A stretch of 27,826 nucleotides of DNA from an uncultured Clostridia bacterium (lineage in GTDB: Bacteria > Bacillota > Clostridia > Christensenellales > UBA3700): contig CAMWPK010000003.1 in assembly GCA_947176115.1 (NCBI GenBank), positions 1 through 27,826 of the forward strand, written 5' to 3'. How positions within the stretch are numbered: the stretch's first letter is position 1; every line of letters begins with the position of its first letter. Of this stretch, positions 15,716-23,735 are shown piece after piece. The notes beneath the pieces were generated by a model. It made no database searches. It was not told the DNA's origin and was given only the letters and a program-made list of their open reading frames with translations. A program made the position numbers and the translations under genes.

Positions 15716-16852
15716 TTACTCCTTTGTAATTCCCACAAAATCCAAAATGTTTTTACTGTACTCCAAACTCTTGTCGGGGTTCATCATATCGTTAATCTCA
15801 GCCCTCTTTTCTTTCCACATATCTTTACCGTCAAGTATGCCGTCAAGAAATTGTTGCAACTGCTCAACGTCCTTTATTTTTTCACCAGCCATATAGTCTT
15901 CGGGATTCTCTACTACAAAGCCTCTTTTATCGCTATAAGAATCTATATCGTCTATTACAAATCCTATCGGCTTTTGCGTGAGCAGATAATCAAAATATAT
16001 TGAAGAATAATCTGTAATCAAGACGTCAGATTGTCCAACCAAACTATAAAGCATTATTTTCTTGCATAACAAATCGCAATTTTTAATAACTCTTACGTTT
16101 GAAGATTGGAAATTCAATATATCTAGATTATCCTGCGCAGGATGTGGCTTTATGATAAAAAGAATATTATTCTTTGACAAGTAATTGTTGAATTCTACCA
16201 GCTTTTGCTCATCAAACAACGGAAATTCCAGCACAGAGTCGTCATAACCAAATTGTTTTGCTTTTCTGAACGTAGGCATATACAATACGACTTTTGAATA
16301 TTGAGATTTATCTATTCCAAACTTTTTCAATACGTCTTCACCGGAAAACAACTGCTCGCAACGCGGATAACCGCCAATAAAAAACTGCTCGGCTTTATAT
16401 CCAAAACATTTCATAAAATAATTCTTGCCGTAATCGCAAGTCGCCAAAATATATTTAGATCTCTTATTATAATCGCTACTTGACACATCGCTCAACGCCT
16501 TTAAGCCTATACCGTGCCACAAATCGAACACGATTTGATTTTTCGGAATTCTTGACGACATCTTACCCATTCCATAGCAGTGAAAAACATATTTTGACGA
16601 CAACGTGTGATATGCTCCGGCAATAGCCCCTTTGACGGGATAAACGTTCTTAATATTTTGGTAGAAAACTAAGTCGTCTTCATTAGACACTACGAGGTAT
16701 ATTTTATATTTATCGTTGTATCCATTCTCTATCATATACTGGATAAGCGCGTGATTGTTGCTATCGTAACGCGACCTACCGTAGAATACAACTTTCTTTT
16801 TATATTTTGGCAAAAGTTTATTAAAAAACGTAATTAGTTTAATTTTGTTCAT
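15716..16852 (-). CDS. TagB/TagF-like CDP-polyol phosphotransferase
   Basis: Member of the CDP-glycerol glycerophosphotransferase family, which moves glycerol- or ribitol-phosphate from the CDP form to a membrane acceptor. About 378 residues, with motifs LWHGIG, FIGGYPRCE, KPHPAQ and TDYSSIYFD in the expected order for this GT-B fold. The internal ATG (16852) is preferred over the upstream one (16882) because AGGGAG stands 10 bases before it and the proteins then begin with basic, membrane-associating residues (MNKIKLITFFNKLL). The start overlaps the flippase gene by 14 bases. The glycan acceptor and polyol are unknown; the adjacent CDP-ribitol-type genes favour ribitol phosphate. Confidence 0.87.
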   Translation of the reverse strand: MNKIKLITFFNKLLPKYKKKVVFYGRSRYDSNNHALIQYMIENGYNDKYKIYLVVSNEDDLVFYQNIKNVYPVKGAIAGAYHTLSSKYVFHCYGMGKMSSRIPKNQIVFDLWHGIGLKALSDVSSSDYNKRSKYILATCDYGKNYFMKCFGYKAEQFFIGGYPRCEQLFSGEDVLKKFGIDKSQYSKVVLYMPTFRKAKQFGYDDSVLEFPLFDEQKLVEFNNYLSKNNILFIIKPHPAQDNLDILNFQSSNVRVIKNCDLLCKKIMLYSLVGQSDVLITDYSSIYFDYLLTQKPIGFVIDDIDSYSDKRGFVVENPEDYMAGEKIKDVEQLQQFLDGILDGKDMWKEKRAEINDMMNPDKSLEYSKNILDFVGITKE

Positions 16853-18452
16853 TGTCAATATTCTCCCTGCTTTCTTGCGCATTATTTTCCGCAGAACTAT
16901 CTACGCCCTTTTCCTCAACAACGACTTGCGTACCTTCTGTATCGCGTTGCGCGTTCTTCTTTCTTCTTTTTAACATTTCGATAAACTTTTTGAAGATAAA
17001 TATTATTTCGCGTATGTTTATAATCAATATCAATAGTATGACAAAAGTTGCGTAAATCCATTTATATTTAACGTTAAGAGTATAGACGACGGCCAAAGCC
17101 ATTAAAAGCAAATATTGAGATATAAACTTAAACCAATTTGCATTTACTTTTACAAGTTTTTTTGAAAGTAATACTCTTGTGACAAATATGACCGTATAGC
17201 TCAACCAAAATGCAATTATAGACACGTATACGACGCTGTCCAGTCCAATAAATTTAGCAACAATAGGCATGAATATACAACATATCGCAAGATTTACGCC
17301 TGCGCCGATAAAAGTCGAATACATGCTGTATTTTGTCTTGTAATACGCGCCGAAAAACGCGCCGAAAAATGCTGAAAAACAACCGGATACAGCTCCCATA
17401 ATCAGGATAGGCGAATACACCCAAGCGTCATAAAAATCATTCTTCAACAAAAATTTTGAAATATACGGAACGATTAAAATAATTGCTCCGGTAGCCAAGA
17501 ATATAACAGGCGAATAATACTTAAATACCATACTGTAAAATTCATTCCTATCGCTACTCTCGCTTTCTTGAGCAGAAGACAGCGACCAAGCCTGCAGGAA
17601 TATACTGCTTACTACGTTGATAAGAGAAGGCAACTTTCCTGCCGCAGTTACCAATCCGGCAACCGCCCAAGCCTGATCATACAACTCTTCATGTTTACCA
17701 AAACCTGCAATTGCAATTACGGATAGATACACCAATAGATATCTACCCGATGTCTGTACTATCCACCAACTTATACTGTTGGAAACATTGGGGATAGAAT
17801 ACTTTAACATTTCTTTTAACGTTACTTTATTGAAATCGCGCGCCTTAATATATTTCCAAGGGTTGACCGTAATAGTAAGGAATATTATACCTACTATTGG
17901 AGCAATTATCAAGGCAAGGATATATCCGTAAATACCAAAATGTCCGTGTACTATCGCGAGATATGCGGTCAGCAACGTCGCGCCTGCCTCTATTATACTT
18001 GACAAAGCGTAGTTCACTGTCTTACCTATACCTCTTGTAAACTCCCCTAGCAAATTCTTAAAACTTTTGAAAGCAAATAGCGGTATGAGTAATAAAAGAT
18101 AAGACTCGCCATAAGTAGAACCCATTGCATGCGCAACAAAATAAAATATTACGTCGCAAACGGCAAATACTATTATTCCTATAGAAACTACGGTAAATGA
18201 ATTGGTAATAATCGCATTGGGCGAATATTTCTTGTCTGCCGAAAATCTAAACAACGCTTCAGCTAGTCCCAAAGTCAAAAGAGGTATAAACAAGTCGGAT
18301 ATTGTAGTGACAACGTTATCGGTTATGCCGTATTGACTCGTAAGCAAATACTTGGTCAATATAGGAAGTATAAAGAACTGAGCAGCCTTAACCGTGAGGT
18401 TGCCTAAAGCAAAAATTATTGAATTTGAAATGAGTCTTTTATACTTATTCAT
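16839..18452 (-). CDS. Wzx-type polysaccharide flippase (MATE/MVF superfamily)
   Basis: Moves the undecaprenyl-linked repeat unit across the membrane. It is 537 residues with about 12-14 hydrophobic segments from residue 10 to about 485, beginning with NSIIFALGNLTVKAAQFFIL and followed by the family-typical YGITDNVVT and LGLAEALFRF. The C-terminal 50 residues are an unusual charged, Glu/Asn-rich tail (RRKKNAQRDTEGTQ onward), longer than the usual flippase end and overlapping the next gene's RBS and start. The ATG has no good Shine-Dalgarno sequence, and 61 bases separate it from the polymerase gene, the largest gap in the operon. Confidence 0.9.
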   Translation of the reverse strand: MNKYKRLISNSIIFALGNLTVKAAQFFILPILTKYLLTSQYGITDNVVTTISDLFIPLLTLGLAEALFRFSADKKYSPNAIITNSFTVVSIGIIVFAVCDVIFYFVAHAMGSTYGESYLLLLIPLFAFKSFKNLLGEFTRGIGKTVNYALSSIIEAGATLLTAYLAIVHGHFGIYGYILALIIAPIVGIIFLTITVNPWKYIKARDFNKVTLKEMLKYSIPNVSNSISWWIVQTSGRYLLVYLSVIAIAGFGKHEELYDQAWAVAGLVTAAGKLPSLINVVSSIFLQAWSLSSAQESESSDRNEFYSMVFKYYSPVIFLATGAIILIVPYISKFLLKNDFYDAWVYSPILIMGAVSGCFSAFFGAFFGAYYKTKYSMYSTFIGAGVNLAICCIFMPIVAKFIGLDSVVYVSIIAFWLSYTVIFVTRVLLSKKLVKVNANWFKFISQYLLLMALAVVYTLNVKYKWIYATFVILLILIINIREIIFIFKKFIEMLKRRKKNAQRDTEGTQVVVEEKGVDSSAENNAQESRENIDNEQN

Positions 18453-18513
18453 AATGCAAGTTATTTTATTATACCCCTAATATCAATCCTTTTGCAACAT
18501 ATTATCAATTTAA

Positions 18514-19647
18514 TCATTGCCAAAAGAATTGATACGGAAAAATCGTGTTCCACTCCGGTCTATATATTTGAGCTACTATCATATAAGCAGTCATTATTAG
18601 TACTATTAAGAACGTAAGAACCTTCTTACTGTTTTTATCATATTTCTTCAGAACGTTGGGAATAAAAATAATGTAAAACGTATTAAAATACGTTATTATT
18701 CTATCAATCAAATTTATTCTATATCCAAATATCAACCCAACCGCAGAAATGAAAATCAGCCATAAAACGAAATTATTTTGTAATCCGCAATTTAATCTCG
18801 ATATTCCGCAGACTCGATTATCTTTAATCTTATATATTACAAGATATATTAAAATAAAAAATACTGCGTTACGCAAAAATTGATATGTAATAGCCAGCGC
18901 GCCCGTACCAACGTAATGCCCGCCAAAGTAATGCGAGTATTGAGGCGCAATTATATTGAATATTCTAAATAATAAATTTGTCGCCGTCAGAATAATTACG
19001 ATAATAGTCAAAAATATTGCCATAAAGTTGTTAAATTTTATATAAGGCAATATTGGCATAACCACAAAGATAATCGCGCTACTGTGAAATAAGAATGCGA
19101 TGACAATCCAGAAATAAGCGGATATGGTCTTTTTATTTAGAACTCTGTCATATGCTATCAAGAGAAACGCCATTGCTAGTTCTTGCCTAATCATTGTCAA
19201 GGATGCGCCAAATATGAAGAAATAAAAAATTATAATTGATAGCGCATAATTTTTGCTATGCTTTTTGATGAACCATATGAATATCGAATAATAAATAAAG
19301 GATGTAACAATAATAATTCCTTGCGAATTTGAAGTGAATTTACCTACAAGTTTATTCAAAAAGATATAGCCGGTTTCGTATCTTGTAACGTTAGCGTAAT
19401 CGGGATTAGATATTATATTAATAAAAATTCTATGATACTCATCTGTATCACTACCGACGCTTATCCCTCTAAACATAGCAAGAGCCATCATGATAATCAG
19501 CGTGATTATCATGTAGATTCCGTTATCCTTTTTTTCTGTCTGCGTAGAAGTTAATTTGGAATTATATCTCAAAATCTTTTTTGAAGATTTAGCTTGGAGA
19601 TAAGCCATTATCAACACAAACGCAATAATTAATAACAAATCCCTCAT
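18514..19647 (-). CDS. EpsG/Wzy-like polysaccharide polymerase
   Basis: A 377-residue polytopic membrane protein with about 10 hydrophobic helices. GSDTDEYHRIF (near 66-76), in the first large loop, followed by RYETGYIFLN, is typical of the EpsG family, which polymerises repeat units at the outer membrane face together with Wzx. MIRQELAMAFLL in the middle also fits. The start codon overlaps the preceding GT4 stop as ATGA, so translation is coupled. The linkage formed is unknown. Together with the flippase it makes this a Wzx/Wzy-dependent pathway rather than an ABC-transporter one. Confidence 0.85.
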   Translation of the reverse strand: MRDLLLIIAFVLIMAYLQAKSSKKILRYNSKLTSTQTEKKDNGIYMIITLIIMMALAMFRGISVGSDTDEYHRIFINIISNPDYANVTRYETGYIFLNKLVGKFTSNSQGIIIVTSFIYYSIFIWFIKKHSKNYALSIIIFYFFIFGASLTMIRQELAMAFLLIAYDRVLNKKTISAYFWIVIAFLFHSSAIIFVVMPILPYIKFNNFMAIFLTIIVIILTATNLLFRIFNIIAPQYSHYFGGHYVGTGALAITYQFLRNAVFFILIYLVIYKIKDNRVCGISRLNCGLQNNFVLWLIFISAVGLIFGYRINLIDRIITYFNTFYIIFIPNVLKKYDKNSKKVLTFLIVLIMTAYMIVAQIYRPEWNTIFPYQFFWQ

Positions 19648-20765
19648 ATATTGTCTTCTTTTATCTTAAAATATAAATCTTTTAGATTGTTCGCCTGCTC
19701 TTTAATATCATATCCTTTCTCTTTTAGTTCTTCACAGTACATCTCTCTGTTATTCGGTTTTTCCGTATCTAAAATAATATCGGCCCATTGCTCGCTCTTC
19801 GACTTTTTCGAAACGCAACGTAGCTTATCAGTGGACTTGATTTCTTCAGGCATATTCTCAAAACAAAGACAGTTAAGTCCGCTTGCCTGAGCTTCAAGAA
19901 GAGTTATGCCAAATCCTTCGAATTTTGAGGGGAAAACAAAAAAGTCCATAGCGCTTAATATCTGCGGTATATCCTTTCTAATTCCCGTAAAAATCACTTT
20001 ATCTTGAATTCCATAACCTCTTGCGTATTCTTTTAATTTATTTTCGATGCCTCCTTTTCCCACTAATAGAAGAACGGCATCTTTCCCCTTAGCCAGCATT
20101 GCATTCAATACATCGATTGCAAACTTTTGATTTTTCTCAGCGCTCAATCTCCCAATATTTCCTAACACAAGTTTATCGTCAATAGACAACTCTTCTCTAA
20201 CGTTACGTCTATCGTCAGTGCTGAATCTGTATTTATCAATATTGATTGCATTTACTAAAACAAAAAACTTTTTATCATTTTTGATATTTTTACCGAAAGC
20301 AGTTTGTCCGGCTTTTCTTGAGCAAGCAAAACAATAATCGCTTTTTTGTTTTAATCTCATGATAATAAATCTATTTCTTATTGCGCGAATTAATTTATCA
20401 GATAATTTTACGCTGTGACTATGCGAAATACACTTTACGTTGCCATATTTTCTTGCGTACTTAAATACCATTTTAGCAACCAATATCTCATGGCAATGAA
20501 TAATTTCATACTCCTTACCGTGCTCCTTAAAAAACTCTTCGAGTTCCTTCTGCGATTTAGAATAAGTCTTCAAACCAGGTTGAGTAAAATGATAAACCTT
20601 TCCCCCTAATTCGCTAATTTCACTGTCAAAATTATCAGGAGCTTGCGAAAAAACCAAACAATCGAATTGAACTTCCTCTCTATCTATATTGCGAAAATAA
20701 TTCATCACAACGTTGGCAATACCGCTATTAATGTTTGTAGAGGATAATACTTGCAGTACTCTCAT
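19644..20765 (-). CDS. Family 4 glycosyltransferase
   Basis: A 373-residue retaining GT-B glycosyltransferase, similar in layout to EpsF. The N-terminal domain shows STNINSGIANVVMNYFRNID (9-28); the donor-binding domain has NIGRLSAEKNQ (203-213) and the EX7E motif with Glu283 and Glu291 in KFEGFGITLLEAQASG. HSHSVKL (115-121) is near the domain hinge. It would add one sugar to the lipid-linked repeat unit. RBS AAAGGAGAG. The start codon shares one base with the stop of the upstream IspD-like gene (TAATG), and its own stop overlaps the polymerase start. The sugar is not determinable from sequence. Confidence 0.9.
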   Translation of the reverse strand: MRVLQVLSSTNINSGIANVVMNYFRNIDREEVQFDCLVFSQAPDNFDSEISELGGKVYHFTQPGLKTYSKSQKELEEFFKEHGKEYEIIHCHEILVAKMVFKYARKYGNVKCISHSHSVKLSDKLIRAIRNRFIIMRLKQKSDYCFACSRKAGQTAFGKNIKNDKKFFVLVNAINIDKYRFSTDDRRNVREELSIDDKLVLGNIGRLSAEKNQKFAIDVLNAMLAKGKDAVLLLVGKGGIENKLKEYARGYGIQDKVIFTGIRKDIPQILSAMDFFVFPSKFEGFGITLLEAQASGLNCLCFENMPEEIKSTDKLRCVSKKSKSEQWADIILDTEKPNNREMYCEELKEKGYDIKEQANNLKDLYFKIKEDNI

Positions 20766-21415
20766 TATCTCTCCTTTGACTTTTTATGGGACATATACAT
20801 GCGCATAAAGTCCAAATCGTGATGATAAGTCAATTTGTAATTATCAGGAAAATCAAAATGCTTATAGAGAGTAGTTCCTTCCGGCAATTGCTGATATGCT
20901 TCTACCAATGGAGAAAACGGATTGAAATTCTTATATATCAAGTCAAACCTAAACGCTTCAGGAGATTGAAGAATATAATATCTGCTTCTATCGCACTCCA
21001 AAAAGTCAAGACAGCCCAAGGAATCAACTATTCGTTGACAAGTAGCCACGACTTCATATTCGTCTAGCTTGTCCATATATAAATCAATTAACTCTTTTGT
21101 AACAAAAGGACGCATTGCGTCAAATACCATAAGCTTATCGCAATTATACTTGGATTTTATATATTCCATACCGTTTTTGAAGGATATATTTCGTTCGCTT
21201 CCCCCCACACAAACGTCTACGTCGAATCTTTCTCTAAACCAATCAAGATATTCATCGGCGCATACAACGACGGTCCTGTCAATATTATCCGCTTGAAGAG
21301 TTGCTTCAACCACATACTCAACCACAGGCTTTCCCAACAAATCCTGATATTGTTTTGGTGTCGGAGCGCCAAACCTTTGTCCTACTCCGCCTGATAAAAT
21401 CATCGCAATGTTCAT
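20765..21415 (-). CDS. IspD-like cytidylyltransferase, third copy (coupled to LicD)
   Basis: A 216-residue single-domain CTP transferase of the IspD/TarI family. LSGGVGQRFG (7-16), KQY (21-23), Asp99/Arg102 in FDAMRP, IVDSLG and QSPEAFRF are present. The residue before Asp99 is Phe98, differing from both other copies (His, Leu), which suggests a different substrate. It is closer to the stand-alone copy at 15080-15712 than to the fusion (shared YIKSKYxC, IVDSLG). Its start overlaps the LicD stop as ATGA, strongly suggesting that it makes the CDP-activated donor for that LicD. The donor could be CDP-ribitol, another CDP-polyol or CDP-choline; the sequence does not decide. Confidence 0.83.
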   Translation of the reverse strand: MNIAMILSGGVGQRFGAPTPKQYQDLLGKPVVEYVVEATLQADNIDRTVVVCADEYLDWFRERFDVDVCVGGSERNISFKNGMEYIKSKYNCDKLMVFDAMRPFVTKELIDLYMDKLDEYEVVATCQRIVDSLGCLDFLECDRSRYYILQSPEAFRFDLIYKNFNPFSPLVEAYQQLPEGTTLYKHFDFPDNYKLTYHHDLDFMRMYMSHKKSKER

Positions 21416-22245
21416 TCTTTATCCTCGCTTGTCTTATCGTATAATTCATACCCGTGAGTCGCCACTCTTTTCTCTTCGGGAGGTAATTTCATATAATCAC
21501 CGTAAAACTGCGTTAAAAATTTATCCGAGTTCTTAGGAGCCTTGAATTTAGTATTTTCAAAGTCCAAAACTTCGTATCCGTCAAACATTTCGCTTTTTAG
21601 CATAATTCTCTTATCGCCTATCTCGTCTATGATTTCGCCAACGTACTTACTGCTTTCGTAAGGCAACGATCTTACCAACGTATAGAGTTTTTTATGCAAT
21701 TTGTTTGCTCCGTACGCCTTGGCAACTACTCTTAGACAAGCGATTGCGAAATTCTTTATGAACGACACGTTCTTACGCCAAGGCTTTACCAACAACGCGA
21801 GATTGAGCGTAATATATTTGTTGCATTTTTTCATATGTTTTTTAGCAGTTTTAATTTCGTTGCCCAAACCGTCTATTGGAAAAATATCAACAAAAAGTCC
21901 CATTTCAGTGCCGGCGTCTCCGCCTGCCTCAATCAATAAAGTGTCTGTATCGATAAATTTAGAAAAAGTATAAAGATAATTATTATCTAACTCGTGAGAC
22001 AATAATTTGTATTTACCGTTGTTGCCATTATTTCTAAAAATTTCTATCAACTTGTCATAGTCTGGTCTTGATAAATACATATCTATATCATCATCCCAAG
22101 GAATAAATCCTTTATGTCTTACCGCTCCAAGCAACGTACCGCCTGACATATATAAAGTTAAACCGTTCTCTTCGCACAGTTTATCCAAATACTCCGTCAT
22201 TACAACTAAACGTTGCTTCATCTCTTCAGCGTCAATTATTTTCAT
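21412..22245 (-). CDS. LicD-family phosphotransferase
   Basis: A 277-residue LicD/fukutin-type nucleotidyltransferase-fold enzyme that transfers a phospho-substituent from a CDP donor to a sugar. The core motif SGGTLLGAVRHKGFIPWDDD (34-53) with Asp51-Asp53 and Asp55 forms the metal site; GLFVDIFPIDG (116-126) and YGDYMKLPPEEKR near the C-terminus complete the family signature. Bacterial members often transfer phosphocholine; animal homologues FKTN and FKRP transfer ribitol phosphate from CDP-ribitol. Here no choline kinase or choline uptake gene is present, but CDP-ribitol-type genes are, so a polyol phosphate is the better guess. Its start overlaps the upstream GT2 stop (ATGA). Confidence 0.88.
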   Translation of the reverse strand: MKIIDAEEMKQRLVVMTEYLDKLCEENGLTLYMSGGTLLGAVRHKGFIPWDDDIDMYLSRPDYDKLIEIFRNNGNNGKYKLLSHELDNNYLYTFSKFIDTDTLLIEAGGDAGTEMGLFVDIFPIDGLGNEIKTAKKHMKKCNKYITLNLALLVKPWRKNVSFIKNFAIACLRVVAKAYGANKLHKKLYTLVRSLPYESSKYVGEIIDEIGDKRIMLKSEMFDGYEVLDFENTKFKAPKNSDKFLTQFYGDYMKLPPEEKRVATHGYELYDKTSEDKE

Positions 22246-23120
22246 ACAACCTCTCTATTATCACTATTATTTCTATTATTTGCGTTCGATTTATCAGGCT
22301 TTTGTCGCATCAACTTTATGAAAACGAATTTTCTCAAACGATTGGGCATCAAAACTTGTATGACGTATCTCATAAAACAACACTTTCTATACTCGCCTTT
22401 AGTTATTATCTTGTTGTTAAGCATAAACTTAAACAAGTCCCTTTCGCTTATATAGTATTTTTTACCACCTCGCCTACTAAAGGTAGCTTCGTTGATTCTT
22501 GCGTATACAAGATTCTCTTTTATATTTGCAAATTTGCATCCTGCCAAATACATTCTTGCCCAAAGATAACTGTCCTCATTATAAAACCAATGCAAGTATC
22601 CGCCGGCTTTCTCCACTTTGCTCTTCTTGAACATAACCGTCATATGATTGAAAGGACATCTTTTTTTGAGATACTCGCAAATATCTTTATGCTCGGCGGG
22701 CACGTCTCTCACACTGACAACGTTATCTATATCACCAATAAATTCTGCTATATCGCTTCCCACAATTGAAATATCGGGATTTTTTTCCAATAAAGCAAGT
22801 TGTTTCTCAAACCTGTCTTTAACAGCTATATCGTCGCTATCCATTCTTGCAATAAGTTCGTATTTGCAATATTGCATTCCTTCTTTAAGCGCATTGCCCA
22901 AACCCACGTTTTGCTCCAATGGATATAATTCAATCAAATCTTTATACTCTTCTCTCAGTCCGTTTAACGCTTGCATACTGTCTTCAGGTATTGGACCGTC
23001 AACAACTATTACCACTTGGGACGGTCTTACAGTTTGTTCAATTATACTCTTTACCGCCGTTATTACGTTTTCCGCAATGTCATTCTTATAGACAGACATC
23101 AATACGCTAAATTCTTGCAT
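22242..23120 (-). CDS. Family 2 glycosyltransferase (AmsE-like)
   Basis: A 292-residue GT-A enzyme: FSVLMSVYKND (4-14), VVDGP (39-43), NVGLGNALKEGM (71-82) and ARMDSDD (91-97) with the metal-binding DxD. PFNHMTVMFKKSKVEKAGGY and WFYNEDSYLWARMYL in the second half are typical of EPS glycosyltransferases of the AmsE group. The C-terminus is basic, then Asn-rich and hydrophilic (SNANNRNNSDN). RBS AAAGGG. It starts 12 bases after the phosphoglycosyl transferase gene and its stop overlaps the LicD start (ATGA). It is likely the second enzyme of repeat-unit assembly; the sugar is unknown. Confidence 0.89.
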   Translation of the reverse strand: MQEFSVLMSVYKNDIAENVITAVKSIIEQTVRPSQVVIVVDGPIPEDSMQALNGLREEYKDLIELYPLEQNVGLGNALKEGMQYCKYELIARMDSDDIAVKDRFEKQLALLEKNPDISIVGSDIAEFIGDIDNVVSVRDVPAEHKDICEYLKKRCPFNHMTVMFKKSKVEKAGGYLHWFYNEDSYLWARMYLAGCKFANIKENLVYARINEATFSRRGGKKYYISERDLFKFMLNNKIITKGEYRKCCFMRYVIQVLMPNRLRKFVFIKLMRQKPDKSNANNRNNSDNREVV

Positions 23121-23132
23121 AATATTCCCTTT

Positions 23133-23735
23133 CTATTCTTTAATTACTTTTCCTATAGTCTTGAAGATTAGCCCTATATCATAAAAGAAGCCTGCTTTTT
23201 CGATATACTTAAGGTTTAGTTCCAACTTGGCGGGCATAATCTCTTCGATATACTTTCTTTCGGGATCGTCATCCCCGTCGAGAAGATCGTTTTCATTGCG
23301 AAATTCTATCGAAGCAAGGTCGGTTATACCGGGTTTTACGGACAGTACTCTAAGTTGCTCGTCGCTGTACATAGCAACGTACTTGGGTACTTCCGGACGC
23401 GGACCGACAAAACTCATCTTACCTGACAATACGTTGAAGAGTTGTGGCAACTCGTCAATCTTGGTCTTGCGAATGAATTTGCCTACTTTGGTAACTCTAT
23501 TGTCGCCTTCCGTGGTGATTTGCATACCTTTAGCCTCGGCGTTGACTACCATAGACCTGAACTTCCATATCTTAAAAGTCTTGCCGTGTCTGCCCACTCT
23601 CTCTTGCTTAAAAAGCACCGGACCTTTTGACGAACACTTGATTGCTATAGCTATTATCAAGAACAACCAAAGAAGCACAGATATGCCAAGTAGCGAAAAG
23701 AAAATATCAAAGCACCGTTTAGAAAACTTATACAC
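23133..23735 (-). CDS. Undecaprenyl-phosphate phosphoglycosyl transferase (PglC/WcaJ type)
   Basis: Starts repeat-unit synthesis by moving a sugar-1-phosphate from a UDP-sugar onto undecaprenyl phosphate. It is 200 residues, the short monotopic PglC size, with one hydrophobic segment (about 10-32), QERVGRHGKTFKIWKFRSM, the catalytic Asp94-Glu95 pair in KIDELPQL, and SFVGPRPE (108-115). The start is GTG, chosen because AAGGAGG lies 6 bases upstream; it overlaps the end of the aminotransferase gene by 8 bases. Coupling to that aminotransferase suggests a UDP-4-amino- or diacetamido-dideoxyhexose, such as bacillosamine-type, as the first sugar, but this is inference. Confidence 0.91.
   Translation of the reverse strand: MYKFSKRCFDIFFSLLGISVLLWLFLIIAIAIKCSSKGPVLFKQERVGRHGKTFKIWKFRSMVVNAEAKGMQITTEGDNRVTKVGKFIRKTKIDELPQLFNVLSGKMSFVGPRPEVPKYVAMYSDEQLRVLSVKPGITDLASIEFRNENDLLDGDDDPERKYIEEIMPAKLELNLKYIEKAGFFYDIGLIFKTIGKVIKE

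Noticed and set aside
16853..16882. Upstream ATG start for the TagB/TagF-like protein
   Set aside because: Its RBS is weak and it would lengthen the overlap with the flippase gene to 44 bases; the internal ATG has AGGGAG.
18468..18497. Possible internal promoter before the flippase (TTGCAA, 18-base spacer, TATAAT, leftward)
   Set aside because: The -10 is perfect, but the transcript would start about 9 bases before the ATG, leaving no room for a ribosome binding site; likely chance in AT-rich DNA.
21412..22245. Calling the LicD protein a phosphocholine transferase
   Set aside because: No choline kinase, choline transporter or LicC-type gene is present, and the coupled cytidylyltransferase is IspD-like, so the substrate is left open.
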